From the NCBI GenBank assembly GCA_963809765.1, contig CAWEKT010000003.1, positions 1,488,001 through 1,552,000 on the forward strand: a stretch of 64,000 bases of DNA. The letters run 5' to 3'. Under the pieces are notes generated by a model. That model was not told the DNA's origin, made no database searches, and saw nothing but the letters and a program-made list of their open reading frames with translations. Positions 34,563 through 44,098 of the stretch are shown here, piece after piece; the stretch's first letter is position 1, and every line of letters begins with the position of its first letter. This stretch comes from JACVRM01 sp963809765 (GTDB taxonomy: Bacteria; Actinomycetota; Thermoleophilia; Gaiellales; Gaiellaceae). The translations under genes and the position numbers were made by a program.

Positions 34563-35473
34563 CGCGCTGCGGCGGAGCTGCTCTCCGCCCCGGACCTGCG
34601 CGAGTCGATGGACTCGCTCGAGGAGCACCTGGCCGACGCGGTCGCCCGGCAGGGCGGCGTCGTCGCCGACGTGGGTGCGGAGGCGCTCGCCGCCGGCGGC
34701 AAGCGGCTGCGGCCGCTGCTCGTCTTCCTCACCGCGCCGCCCGGCGCAGACGCCACCGGTGGCCGCCGGGGTCGCGGTCGAGCTCGTGCACATGGCGAGC
34801 CTCGTCCACGACGACCTCATCGACGGCGCCCGCTTCCGCCGTGGCCGCGCGTCGGCCTGGGCGCGCTTCGGGCCGACGGCCGCCCGGGCGGCCGGCGACT
34901 ACCTCTTCGCGCGCGCGTTCGCCGAGCTGGCGGCGACCGGTGACCGCGAGGCGCTCGCCGTGCTCGCGGACGCCGTGCCTCTGCCTGGCCCGCGGGGAGG
35001 CGATGCAGCGGACGCAGGTCCACCGCGCCGACACGACCGTAGCCGAGTACCTCGAGCGCTGCGCGCTCAAGACCGGCAAGCTCTTCGAGGCGGCCTGCGT
35101 GCTCGGCGGCGGCGCCCGCAACTGGCGCCCTTCGGACTCGCGCTCGGCATCGCCTTCCAGATCGCCGACGACATCCTCGACTGCACGGGCGACACACGCG
35201 AGACCGGCAAGGTCGCCGGCACCGACCTGCGCGAGGGCACGCCGACGCTGCCGCTGCTGCTCGCCGCCCAGGAGGACGACGACGTCCGGCGGGCGCTCGA
35301 GGGCGGCAGCGCTCGACGGCGCGCTCGTCCGCGTCGCCGCGATCGGGCGCTCGACGCGCTCACGCGCGCCGCCGAGCAGTACGCCGAGCAGGCCCGGGCG
35401 CGCGCTCGACGGCCATCGCCCGCCGGTCGATCTCGTCGCGCTCACCTACGCCGTGGTTGATAGACAGCGGTAG
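34559..35473 (+). CDS. Polyprenyl diphosphate synthase (menaquinone side chain; several frame shifts)
   Basis: About 303 residues of trans-isoprenyl diphosphate synthase. GGKRLRPLLVFLTA binds isopentenyl diphosphate. The first Asp-rich motif is MASLVHDDLIDGARFRRG, GDYLFARAF is the following helix, and the second Asp-rich motif is FQIADDILDCTGD. The product is probably the C35-C45 chain of menaquinone, from context. At least five single-base shifts break it (about 34568, 34745, 34980, 35130, 35310). It starts at ATG 34559 overlapping menG. Confidence 0.88.
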   Translation: MTRCGGAALRPGPARVDGLARGAPGRRGRPAGRRRRRRGCGGARRRRQAAAAAARLPHRAARRRRHRWPPGSRSSSCTWRASSTTTSSTAPASAVAARRPGRASGRRPPGRPATTSSRARSPSWRRPVTARRSPCSRTPCLCLARGEAMQRTQVHRADTTVAEYLERCALKTGKLFEAACVLGGGARNWRPSDSRSASPSRSPTTSSTARATHARPARSPAPTCARARRRCRCCSPPRRTTTSGGRSRAAALDGALVRVAAIGRSTRSRAPPSSTPSRPGRALDGHRPPVDLVALTYAVVDRQR

Positions 35474-35476
35474 ACG

Positions 35477-36584
35477 ATGGCCGTCCTCGACCGCACCTCG
35501 CTGCTCGATCCGTCCGCGACAAGGTGGACGCCGGCGAGCGGCTCGACCTCGACGACGCGCTGCTGCTGATGGAGACCGACGACCTGCTCGCGCTCGGCGA
35601 GCTCGCCGACCTCGCGCGACGACGTGCGCGGCGGCGGCGACGAGGTCTACTTCGTCCAGAACCTCTATCTCAACCAGACGAACGTCTGCCGCGTGAAGTG
35701 CAAGTTCTGCGCCTTCGCGGTCACGCAGAAGCAGGACGGCGCCTACACCTACACGGGCGACGAGCTCGTCGAGGACGCGCTCGCCCAGCGGGAGCTGACC
35801 GGGTTCACCGAGATCCACATGGTCGGCGGCGAGAGCCCGCACGTGACCTTCGACTACTACGTCGACATCGTCCGCTCGCTGCACGAGGCGATGCCGGACG
35901 TGCACCTGAAGCTCTTCACCGCGAGCGAGATCCACCACATGACGACGCTCTCCGGCCTCTCGCACGAGGAGGTGCTGCGCGACGCTGCGCGACGCCGGCC
36001 TCGGCTCGCTGCCCGGCGGCGGCGCCGAGGTCTTCGCCGCGCGCGTCCGCCGGCTCGTGGCGCCGGGCAAGGAGTCGCCCGAGATCTGGTTCGAGACCCA
36101 CCGCACGGCGCACGCGCTCGGCATCCCGACGCACTGCACGATGCTCTACGGGCACGTCGAGACCTACGAGGAGCGGGTCGACCACCTCCTCCGGCTGCGC
36201 GAGCTGCAGGACGAGACCGGCGGCTTCCTGGCCTTCATCCCGCTGGCGTTCCACCCGGAGAACACCGTCTTCGAGAAGCGCGGCTGGACGCACACCGTCG
36301 GCTCGGACGACCTGAGGATGATCGCGGTGTCGCGGCTCGTGCTCGACAACGTGCCGAACGTGAAGGCCTACTGGATCATGATGGGCATGCCGCTCGCCCA
36401 GGTCGCGCTGCACTTCGGCGCCAACGACGTGCAGGGCACCGTCGTGCGCGAGCAGATCTTCCACGCGGCCGGCGCCAGGACCGAGACCGAGCAGAAGATC
36501 GAGGAGCTCGTCCGCTTCGTCCAGGCGGCCGGGCGCATCCCGGTGCAGCGCGACACGCTCTACAACGAGCTGCGCCGGTGGTGA
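35477..36584 (+). CDS. mqnE: Aminofutalosine synthase MqnE, radical SAM (frame shifts)
   Basis: About 368 residues. The radical SAM cluster motif is in NQTNVCRVKCKFCAF (CxxxCxxC). VGGESPHVTFDYYVDIVRSL, SLPGGGAEVFAARVRR, THCTMLYGHVETYEERVDHL and GRIPVQRDTLYNELRRW follow. MqnE joins 3-[(1-carboxyvinyl)oxy]benzoate to a SAM-derived adenosyl group and forms aminofutalosine. It differs from MqnC by lacking the VDRNVNYTNVC start. Shifts lie near 35520, 35615 and 35985. It starts 4 bp after the prenyl synthase. Confidence 0.9.
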
Positions 36585-36673
36585 TCCTCGTGGCGCTGCT
36601 CCCCTCTGGCGAGTTCGCCACGCTCGACGTGGACGGGAACCTGGTCACGTTCTTCCAGTGGGTCAGCTCGTGA
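36581..36673 (+). CDS. Candidate 30-residue small protein between mqnE and mqnA
   Basis: GTG 36581 overlaps the mqnE TGA, and the ORF's TGA (36671-36673) overlaps the mqnA GTG at 36670, so it is coupled at both ends by GTGA. The sequence VILVALLPSGEFATLDVDGN, then LVTFFQWVSS, is mildly hydrophobic and not like any family I know. It may be a real leader or small subunit, or only a bridge that carries ribosomes across the gap. It contains no break. Confidence 0.4.
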   Translation: MILVALLPSGEFATLDVDGNLVTFFQWVSS

Positions 36674-37440
36674 TCCGCCTCGGCCGCATCTCGTACCTGA
36701 ACATGGCGCCGGTCTTCTACGGGCTCGAGGCCGACGTCGAGGAGGTCACCGGCGTGCCGACCGAGCTCAACCGCGCGCTCGCTCGAGGGGGAGATCGACG
36801 TCGCGCCGATCTCCTCGATCGAGTGGGCGCGCAACGCCGACCAGCTGCTGCTGCTGCGCCGGCTCTGCGTCTCCTCCGAGGGCGCCGTCGGGTCGATCCA
36901 GCTCGTCACGCCGGGGCGGCTCGTCGGCCGTGCGCACCGTCGCGGTCACACCCGAGAGCGCGACGTCGGTCGTGCTCACCAAGATCCTGCTGCCGCGGGC
37001 CGAGCACGTGCCGCTCGGCGAGCGAGGCCGACGCCACGCTTGCTGATCGGCGACGCAGCACTGCGGAGCGCCTTCGAGGACCCGACCCCGCACTTCGACC
37101 TCGGCGCGCTCTGGCTCGAGCGCACCGGCCTGCCGATGGTCTTCGCTGTCTGGGCGTGCACCGAGCCGCCCGCGCCGGAGCTCCCGTCAGCTCGAGGACG
37201 GCGCTCGTCGAGTCCGTCAAGCGGGCGCGCAGCGAGACGCCGCGGCGCTCGCCCGCGCGGCGAGCGAGCGAGTACGGCTACCCGGCGGGCTGGATCGCCC
37301 GCTACTTCGAGCAGCTCCGCTACAGCTTCGGCCCGCGCGAGCGGCAGGGGCTGCTGCGCTTCCTCGAGCTCGCCCACGACGCTGGCGAGCTCGAGCGCGT
37401 GCCCGACCTCCGCTTCGTCCGCGAGGAGGTGCCGGCATGA
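36670..37440 (+). CDS. mqnA: Chorismate dehydratase MqnA (several frame shifts)
   Basis: About 253 residues. IRLGRISYLNMAPVFYGLEA is the family N-terminus, with GEIDVAPISSIEWARNADQL, VAVTPESATSVVLTKILLP, DPTPHFDLGALWLERTGLPM and AGWIARYFEQLRYSFG following. MqnA dehydrates chorismate to 3-[(1-carboxyvinyl)oxy]benzoate, the first step of the futalosine pathway. At least four shifts are present near 36780, 36920, 37020 and 37185. ATGA couples it to mqnC. Confidence 0.9.
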   Translation: MIRLGRISYLNMAPVFYGLEADVEEVTGVPTELNRALARGGDRRRADLLDRVGAQRRPAAAAAPALRLLRGRRRVDPARHAGAARRPCAPSRSHPRARRRSCSPRSCCRGPSTCRSASEADATLADRRRSTAERLRGPDPALRPRRALARAHRPADGLRCLGVHRAARAGAPVSSRTALVESVKRARSETPRRSPARRASEYGYPAGWIARYFEQLRYSFGPRERQGLLRFLELAHDAGELERVPDLRFVREEVPA

Positions 37441-38573
37441 CCATCGCGGCCCGGTCGAACGACCCGGCCTCCGCGCAGACCGGCAACGGCCGCGTGCGCG
37501 AGATCCTCGACCGCGCGCTCGCGGGCGAGCGCATCACCGACGCACGACGCCGCCAGCGCTCCTCGCGCTCGCGCGACCTCGTCGCCGTCGGCCGCGCCGC
37601 CGACGAGCTGCGCAACCGGCGCACCGACGCGGCCGCGATCACGTTCATCGTCGACCGGAACGTCAACTACACGAACGTCTGCGTCACCGACTGCGACTTC
37701 TGCGCCTTCTACCGCCGCCCCGGCGACCGCAGCGAGGGGTACCTGCTGCCCAAGCCGATCATCTTCAAGAAGATCGAGGAGACGCTGGCTATCGGCGGCA
37801 CCGGCGTGCTCATGCAGGGCGGCCACCATCCCGACCTCGCCGTCGACTACTACGAGGATCTGTTCCGCTCGATCAAGGAGCGCTACCCGATCCACCTGCA
37901 CGCGCTCTCGCCGCCCGAGATCGAGCACATCGCACGCCGCTCGAAGCTGACCGTCCCGGTCACGCTCACCCGGCTGCGCGACTCGGGCCTCGACTCGATC
38001 CCCGGCGGCGGCGCCGAGATCCTCGTCGATCGCGTCCGCCGCGTCATCGCGCCGAAGAAGACGACCACGTCGACCTGGCTGAACGTCATGCGCCACGCGC
38101 AGCGGCTGGGCATGTCGACGACCGCGACGATGATGTACGGCCACGTCGAGACGCTCGCCGAGCGCGTCGAGCACATGCGCCGCATCCGCGAGCTGCAGGA
38201 CGAGATGCACGGCTTCCGCGCCTTCATCTCCTGGACCTTCCAGTCGGACGGCAACCGGCTCGCCGCGCTGGTGCCGCGCGAGTCGATGCCGACCTCCTTC
38301 GACTACCTGCTGACGCAGGCCGTCAGCCGCATCTACCTCGACAACGTCGACCACATCCAGTCGTCCTGGGTGACGCAGGGGATGAAGGTCGGCCAGGTGG
38401 CGCTCGAGTTCGGCGCCGACGACCTCGGCTCGGTGATGATCGAGGAGAACGTCGTCTCGGCCGCCGGCACGACGCACCGGGCGACGACCGACGACTTCGT
38501 GCGCGCCATCCGCGCTCTCGGCAAGCGCCCGGTGCAGCGCGACACGCTCTACCGCGTCGTCAAGCGCTGGTAG
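37437..38573 (+). CDS. mqnC: Cyclic dehypoxanthinyl futalosine synthase MqnC, radical SAM
   Basis: 378 residues in one frame. The CxxxCxxC motif is in NVNYTNVCVTDCDFCAFYRR. LLPKPIIFKKIEETLAIGG, VLMQGGHHPDLAVDYYEDLF, LDSIPGGGAEILVDRVRR, TMMYGHVETLAERVEHMRRI and RPVQRDTLYRVVKRW are family stretches. MqnC cyclises dehypoxanthine futalosine, the third committed step. An Arg/Ser-rich run at residues 38-46 (RRRQRSSRS) in place of the expected helix suggests a pair of compensating indels near 37545-37565. mqnB, mqnD and mqnP are not in the window. Confidence 0.95.
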   Translation: MTIAARSNDPASAQTGNGRVREILDRALAGERITDARRRQRSSRSRDLVAVGRAADELRNRRTDAAAITFIVDRNVNYTNVCVTDCDFCAFYRRPGDRSEGYLLPKPIIFKKIEETLAIGGTGVLMQGGHHPDLAVDYYEDLFRSIKERYPIHLHALSPPEIEHIARRSKLTVPVTLTRLRDSGLDSIPGGGAEILVDRVRRVIAPKKTTTSTWLNVMRHAQRLGMSTTATMMYGHVETLAERVEHMRRIRELQDEMHGFRAFISWTFQSDGNRLAALVPRESMPTSFDYLLTQAVSRIYLDNVDHIQSSWVTQGMKVGQVALEFGADDLGSVMIEENVVSAAGTTHRATTDDFVRAIRALGKRPVQRDTLYRVVKRW

Positions 38574-38616
38574 CACGGTGCCGTAACAGACCCGTCGGTA
38601 CCCTCGGCGCGGGTCG

Positions 38617-40347
38617 ATGCTTCGCCTTGCCCTCCTCGCCGCGGCTGCGGCCGCCGTGCTCGCCGCGCCTGCCCAGGCGGAGCCGACGCTGCTCATGCCC
38701 GGCGTCACCTACGAGCGCCAGCTCCAGTTCGGCCGCTTCGGGCCCAAGGTGCTCCACGTCGTCACGGCGCCGCGGCCGGGCGGCCTCTACACGCTCGCCC
38801 CGGTGCTCTCGAACGGCACCATCATCGGCAGGGAGACCGTGACCGCGATCCAGCGCCGGCTCGCGACGAACACCGCCACCACCGTCGGCATCAACGGCGA
38901 CTTCAGCAACGCGGAGGGCGTCCCCGCCGGCGTCCTCGTCCAGGGCGGGCTGCTGAACGCCACGCCGTACATTCGCCGGTCGTCGATCGGCGTCGACGCG
39001 GCTGGCTCGCTCCGGGTCGAGCGGGTGGGGCTGAACGCCACCTGGCAGGGCACCGGGCAGCGCCGTGCCTTCTCGATCAACCGCCGCCCGCCCACGAACG
39101 GCGTGACGCTGTACACGCCCGCCTGGGGCGCCGGCCACGCCGGTGCAGGCCGGCACCGTCGAGGCCGTGCTGCCTGCCCTCGGGCAGATCGAGGCGGGTG
39201 GGACGTTCTCGGCCGCCGTGACCGAGCTCCGCGCCGGCCAGTGGCACCCCGATTCCGCCGGGCGGTGCGGTGCTCGTCGCGCGCGGCAACCAGGCGCCGC
39301 GACTCGCGGCCGAGGGCCCGGTCGGCACCACGCTCACGCTCCGCCTCGTCGTCAACCCCGACTGGTCGGCGATCACCCAGGGGCTCGCCGGCGGCCCGGT
39401 GCTCGTCCGGGCGGGAAAGGCGGTCTTCAACCCGCGCGAGGACTTCAGCGAACGCCACGCTCGCGGTGCGCTCGGCGCGCGCCGCGGTCGGCCAGCGCGC
39501 CGACGGGCAGATCCTGCTCGTCGGTCGTCGACGGCGGGCTCCCCGGCTTCAGCGTCGGCCTGACGAACTGGGAGCTCGCGCAGGCGATGGCGCGGCTCGG
39601 TGCCGTCACCGCGGCCGCGCTGGAGGGCGGAAACGCGGCGTCACTCGCCTTCGACGGCCGGCTGCTGAACCGGCCGACGCGCGGCGAGCGGCCGATGTCA
39701 GAGATGCTCGGCGTGCTCTACAGCGGCGTCTACGCCGCTCCGCCCGAGCCCGCGGTGCTCTCGCCGAACGGGGACGGCATCGACGAGCGGCAGACCTTCC
39801 GCTACCGGGTCGTCCGCCCGTCCTCGTCACCGTCTGCCTGGTCGACCCGGCCGGGAACCGCGCACGTGGTCGAGACCGGCGACAGCGCGAGCCCGGCACC
39901 TACCGCTGACCTGGACCGGCCGGCAGGCTCGACGGCGCGCTGGAGGCGCAGGGCGCTGGCGCTGGGTGGTCGAATGCGAAGGACGACCTCGGCCAGCGAG
40001 TCCGACGGCTGAGCGCCGTTCACGCTCAACGCGACGCTCGCCGCGCTTGCGGCGTCGCCGGCGACGGTGCGCGTCGGGCCGGAACGGCGGCAGGCTCGAC
40101 GTCTCCTTCACGCTGTCCGCACCCGCCACCTGGACGGCGACGATCGAGTCGGCGGCCGGCGTCGTGCTCCGCACCTACACGGGCCGCGCGACCGCGCCTG
40201 GTCGGGCCTCGTTCTCCTGGGACGGCCGCTACCGCGGCGAGGCTCGCGCCTACGCCGGCCGGCACGTCGTCAGGGTCGTCGCGCCGCAACGAGTTCGGCG
40301 CCGCCGCACTGACCACCCCGGTCACCGTGCGGCGCGTCGGCCGCTAG
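38617..40347 (+). CDS. Secreted phosphodiester glycosidase-domain protein with FlgD-like Ig tail (many frame shifts)
   Basis: About 570 residues. A signal peptide (MLRLALLAAAAAAVLAAPAQ) precedes a NAGPA/DUF2233-type domain: TIIGRETVTAIQRRLA, GINGDFSNAEGVPAGVLVQ, GQRADGQILLV, VVDGGLPGFSVGLTNWELAQ, AAALEGGNAASLAFDGRLLN. The C-terminus has LSPNGDGIDE, a mark of FlgD-type Ig domains, and ends at TPVTVRRVGR. NAGPA-like enzymes cleave GlcNAc phosphodiesters, so a cell-wall or exopolysaccharide target is likely. At least six single-base shifts cut it between 39125 and 40290. The TAG stop also begins the next promoter hexamer. Confidence 0.72.
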
Positions 40348-40350
40348 CCT
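40345..40350 (+). promoter_or_regulatory. -10 hexamer TAGCCT overlapping the glycosidase stop; promoter of dedA
   Basis: TAGCCT lies 8 nt before GTG 40359, and its first three bases are the stop codon of the glycosidase gene. Confidence 0.5.
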
Positions 40351-40358
40351 CGGGCGCC

Positions 40359-41054
40359 GTGCCGGTCACCGACCTCCTGCTCGGTCGATCACCGACGCGG
40401 TCACCGAGTCTGATCGGCGACCACGGCGTCTAGGCCGTCTTCTGGCCTCATGCTGATCGACGCCGTGCTGCCGGCGGCCAGCGAGCTGGTCATGGTCTAC
40501 GGCGGCGCGCTCGCCGCGGGTGCGTTCGCCGGCCAGTACGTCGTCCTCTTCGGCGAGACGCTCGAGCCCGGCTTCGAGAGCTACCTGGCGATCGCGCTCG
40601 CGGGGACGATCGGCTACACGATCGGCTCGATCGGCGGCTGGGCGATCGGGCTCTACGGCGGCCGGCCCCTGGTCGAGCGGCACGGCCGCTGGCTCCACGT
40701 CGACGCAGGAACGGCTGGCACGGGCCGAGCGCTGGTTCGAACGCTGGGGCGACGCCGCGGTCTTCCTCGGCCGCATCACGCCGGTCGTGCGCTCGTTCGT
40801 CGCCATCCCGGCCGGCGTCTTCCGTATGCCGCTCGGCCTGTACACGCTGCTGACGCTGCTCGGCTCGGCGATCTGGTGCTTCGCCTTCGCGGGCATCGGC
40901 TGGGCGCTCGGCGCCAACTGGGAGCGCTTCCACGACGCGTTCTCGTACGCTCGACTACGCGATCGATCGGCACTGCTCGTCGTCGGTGTCGGCTACCTGG
41001 CGCTGCGCGCCCGCGACCCGGCGCCGCCGCCGCGCGGCCGAGCAATCCTCCTAG
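40359..41054 (+). CDS. DedA-family membrane protein (several frame shifts)
   Basis: About 230 residues. GTG 40359 starts VPVTDLLL, then across shifts in the first 90 bp SLIGDHGV joins MLIDAVLPAASELVMVYGGA. The family stretches are YLAIALAGTIGYTIGSIGGW and FLGRITPVVRSFVAIPAGVF, the latter with the conserved Arg of the half-helix re-entrant loop. DedA proteins are undecaprenyl-phosphate or phospholipid translocases or scramblases of the cytoplasmic membrane. Its place before polysaccharide genes fits lipid-carrier recycling. Further shifts lie near 40707 and 40950. Confidence 0.85.
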
Positions 41055-41087
41055 ACGAAATGCCAGGAGTCCGGCCCGGGAGGGCGG

Positions 41088-41093
41088 TACACT
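41088..41093 (+). promoter_or_regulatory. -10 hexamer TACACT, probable leaderless promoter of the aminotransferase gene
   Basis: TACACT lies 8 nt before GTG 41102. The spacing favours 41102 over the in-frame GTG at 41108 as start. Confidence 0.5.
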
Positions 41094-41101
41094 CCGACGT
41101 C

Positions 41102-42193
41102 GTGCCCGTGCCGCTGGTGGACGTGCGCGCGCAGTTCGCCGAGTTGCGCGACGAGGTAATCGAACGCTTGACCGGGGTCGTCGACTCCGGCGTGTTCATC
41201 CTCGGACCGAACGTGACGGCGTTCGAGGAAGAGGCGGCCGCGCACCTCGGTGTCCCCGAGACGGTCGGCGTCGCCAACGGCACGGACGCGATCGTGCTCG
41301 TGCTCGACGCGATGGGCATCGGGCCCGGTGACGAGGTCATCTGCCCCTCGTTCACGTTCTACGCGACCGCCGAGGCGATCGCCCGCTCGCGGCGCCATGC
41401 CGGTCTTCGCCGACGTCGACCCGGTGACGCTCAACCTCGACCCGGAGGAGGTCGAGCGCCGGATCACGCCGAAGACGCGCGCGATCATGCCGGTGCACCT
41501 GTTCGGCCGCCCCGCCGCGCTCGCCGAGCTCGCCGGGCTCGGGCTGCCGCTGATCGAGGACGCCGCGCAGGCCTTCGGCGCGGCCGGCATCGCCACGACG
41601 GGCGTCGCCTCGACCTTCAGCTTCTTCCCGACCAAGAACCTCTTCTGCGCTCGGCGACGGCGGCCTCTGCGCCTTCACCGACCTCGAGCTCGCGCGAGCG
41701 CGTGCGGATGCTGCGCTTCCACGGCTCGCGCGACAAGCAGACGTTCGAGCTACGTCGGCTACAACTCGCGCCTCGACGAGCTGCAGGCGGCCGTGCTGCG
41801 GCTCTACCTGACGAAGATCGACGGCTGGAACGCCGCCCGCCGCGAGGCCGCCGCCCGCTACGCCGAGCTCGGGCTCGGCGAGTTCTGCGAGCTCCCCGTC
41901 GACGAGCCGGGGCACGTCTACCACATGTACGTCGTGCGGACGCCCGAGCGCGACCGCTACGCGAGGCGCTGAAGCGCGGCCGAGATCGCCTCGGCCTCGT
42001 ACTACACCGTCCCGCTCCACCTCCAGCCCGCGATGCGGTACGTCGGCTACGACGAGGGCTCGCTGCCGGAGACCGAGAAGGCGGCCGGCGAGAACCTGGC
42101 GCTGCCGCTCTGGGCCGGCATCGACGGGGACACGCAGGAGCAGGTGGTCGCGACCATCCGCCAGGCGCCCGCGTGGGGGCGGGCGCCGCGTGA
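41102..42193 (+). CDS. DegT/DnrJ/EryC1/StrS sugar aminotransferase (several frame shifts)
   Basis: About 363 residues of PLP-dependent sugar aminotransferase. VPLVDVRAQFAELRDEV is the start; NGTDAIVLVLDAMGIGPGDE, then VICPSFTFYATAEAIARS follow. The PLP-binding Lys is in FSFFPTKNLF, and LIEDAAQAFGA carries the cofactor-contacting Asp. YNSRLDELQAAVLRLYL and YTVPLHLQPAM complete the fold. It aminates a nucleotide-linked keto-sugar, which would be the product of the dehydratase-like gene immediately downstream. Shifts lie near 41392, 41648, 41692, 41752, 41960-41980 and 42175. Confidence 0.88.
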   Translation: MPVPLVDVRAQFAELRDEVIERLTGVVDSGVFILGPNVTAFEEEAAAHLGVPETVGVANGTDAIVLVLDAMGIGPGDEVICPSFTFYATAEAIARSRRHAGLRRRRPGDAQPRPGGGRAPDHAEDARDHAGAPVRPPRRARRARRARAAADRGRRAGLRRGRHRHDGRRLDLQLLPDQEPLLRSATAASAPSPTSSSRERVRMLRFHGSRDKQTFELRRLQLAPRRAAGGRAAALPDEDRRLERRPPRGRRPLRRARARRVLRAPRRRAGARLPHVRRADARARPLREALKRGRDRLGLVLHRPAPPPARDAVRRLRRGLAAGDREGGRREPGAAALGRHRRGHAGAGGRDHPPGARVGAGAA

Positions 42194-44098
42194 TACCCGT
42201 CAACCGGCACCGGATCTGGCAGCTCGCCGCCGACGGGGTACTCGTCGCGGCCGCCTGGTACCTGGCGTTCCAGCTGCGCTTCGACGGCGAGGTGCCGACG
42301 ATCTACGAGCGGCTCCTCGACAAGACGATCCTGGTCGTCATTGCGCTCAAGCTGCTCGTCTTCGTCGCCTTCGGCTTCTACAACCGCTGGTGGCGCTACG
42401 TCTCGACGCGCGACATGTGGGGCGCTGCCCGCGGCGTGACCGTCGCCTCCCTGGTCGTGCTGCTCGTCGATCTATTTCTGGAACCCCGTCCCCGGCTTCC
42501 GCGTGCCCGGCGGCGTCGTCGTCGCCGACTGGGTGATCCTGCTCGGGCTCGTCGCCGGCTCGCGCCTGCTCGCGCGCACGATCGTCGAGCGGCCGGGAGC
42601 AGGCGGCCTGGTCGCGCACGGCAAGGAGGTCGTCGTCGTCGGCGCCGGCGACGCCGGCCAGCTCGTGATCCGCGAGATGCAGCGCAACCGCTCGCTCGGC
42701 TACACGCCGATCGGCCTCGTTGACGACGACCCGCGCAAGAAGAACCTGCGCGTCCACGGCGTCCGCGTGCTGGGCACGAGCGACGAGCTGCTGCGCCTGC
42801 TGCGCGAGCACCGCCCCGACGAGGTGCTGATCGCCATGCCGTCGGCCTCCGGCGAGGCGCGACAGCGCATCGTCGAGGTCGCGCGCAACGAGGGCGTGCC
42901 GGTGAAGACGCTGCCGGCGCTCCACGAGCTCATCTCAGGCGATCACCTGGCCGGACAGATCCGGCCGGTGCAGGTCGAGGACGTGCTGGGCCGCGAGCCG
43001 GTCGAGGTCGACATCGAGGCCGTCGCCTCCTACCTGGCCGGCGAGACCGTGCTCGTCACGGGGGCCGGCGGGTCGATCGGCTCCGAGCTCTGCCGCCAGA
43101 TCGCGCGCGTCGGCCCGCAGCGGCTGGTCCTGGTCGACCAGGCCGAGACGCCGATGTTCGAGATCGAGCGCGAGCTCGTCGGCGAGCGGGGCTTCTCCGC
43201 CGCGATCCCGATCCTGGCCGACGTCGGCAACCGCGTGAAGATGCGCCAGATCTTCGAGCGCTACCGGCCCGCGGTCGTCTTCCACGCCGCCGCCTACAAG
43301 CACGTGCCGCTGATGGAGGCGAACCCGGTCGAGTCGGTGAGGAACAACGTGCTCGCGACGAAGGTGATGGCCGACGTCGCGGTCGAGTTCGGCGCCCGCC
43401 GCTTCGTGCTGGTCTCGACCGACAAGGCGCTCAACCCGCGCGCCGTCTACGGGCAGTGCAAGGCGCTCTGCGAGTGGGTGATCGAGGCGTACGGGCACCG
43501 CGACGACACGCCGACGCGCTTCGTGGCCGTCCGCTTCGGCAACGTGCTCGGCTCGGCAGGCAGCGTCATCAAGATCTTCCGCCGCCAGATCGTGCGCGGC
43601 GGCCCGGTGACGGTCACGCATCCGGAGATGACGCGCTACTTCATGACCATCCCCGAGGCCGTCTCGCTGGTCGTCCAGGCCGGCGCGATCGGCGGCCGCG
43701 GCGAGATCTTCGTCCTCGACATGGGCGAGCCCGTCCGCATCCTCGACCTCGCCCACAACATGATCCGGCTCTCGGGCCGCGAGCCCGACCGCGACATCGC
43801 CATCGAGTTCGTCGGCACGCGGGCCGGGGAGAAGCTGCACGAGGAGCTCTGGGGCGAGGGCGAGGAGGTCGCGGAGACGCCGCACCCGAAGATCCACCGT
43901 GCGCGCCGCGCTCCCGTGGACGCCGCCTGGCTCGACGACGAGCTCGTCGAGCTCGAGCACCTGGTCGAGGAGGGCGACACGCTGGGTCTCGTCGCCCGGT
44001 TGGCTCAGACGATGGGCGTCGCCCGGCGCGCCGAGGCGGCGCCGGCGGATGCCGCCCTGAGCGTCCTTGAGAACGCGCGCCCGCTTCGTTCCGACTAG
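42190..44098 (+). CDS. Membrane-anchored nucleotide-sugar epimerase/4,6-dehydratase (CapD/WbpM-like; one frame shift)
   Basis: About 635 residues. The N-terminus has membrane helices (WQLAADGVLVAAAWYLAFQL and on). A CoA-binding-like Rossmann unit has VVVVGAGDAGQLVIREMQ, and the SDR domain has VTGAGGSIGSELCRQIA. The active site contains VLVSTDKALNPRAVYGQCK. CapD/WbpM enzymes usually have Met in place of the SDR Tyr at this point (NVMGASK), whereas here YxxxK is kept. It should convert UDP-GlcNAc to a 4-keto-6-deoxy sugar. One insertion of T near 42475-42480 breaks the frame. It overlaps the aminotransferase gene by GTGA. Confidence 0.88.

Noticed and set aside
33846..42193. Programmed ribosomal frameshifting in the menaquinone and polysaccharide genes
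   Set aside because: The shifts have no common slippery sequence, occur up to six times per gene, and affect unrelated families. Assembly indels explain them better.
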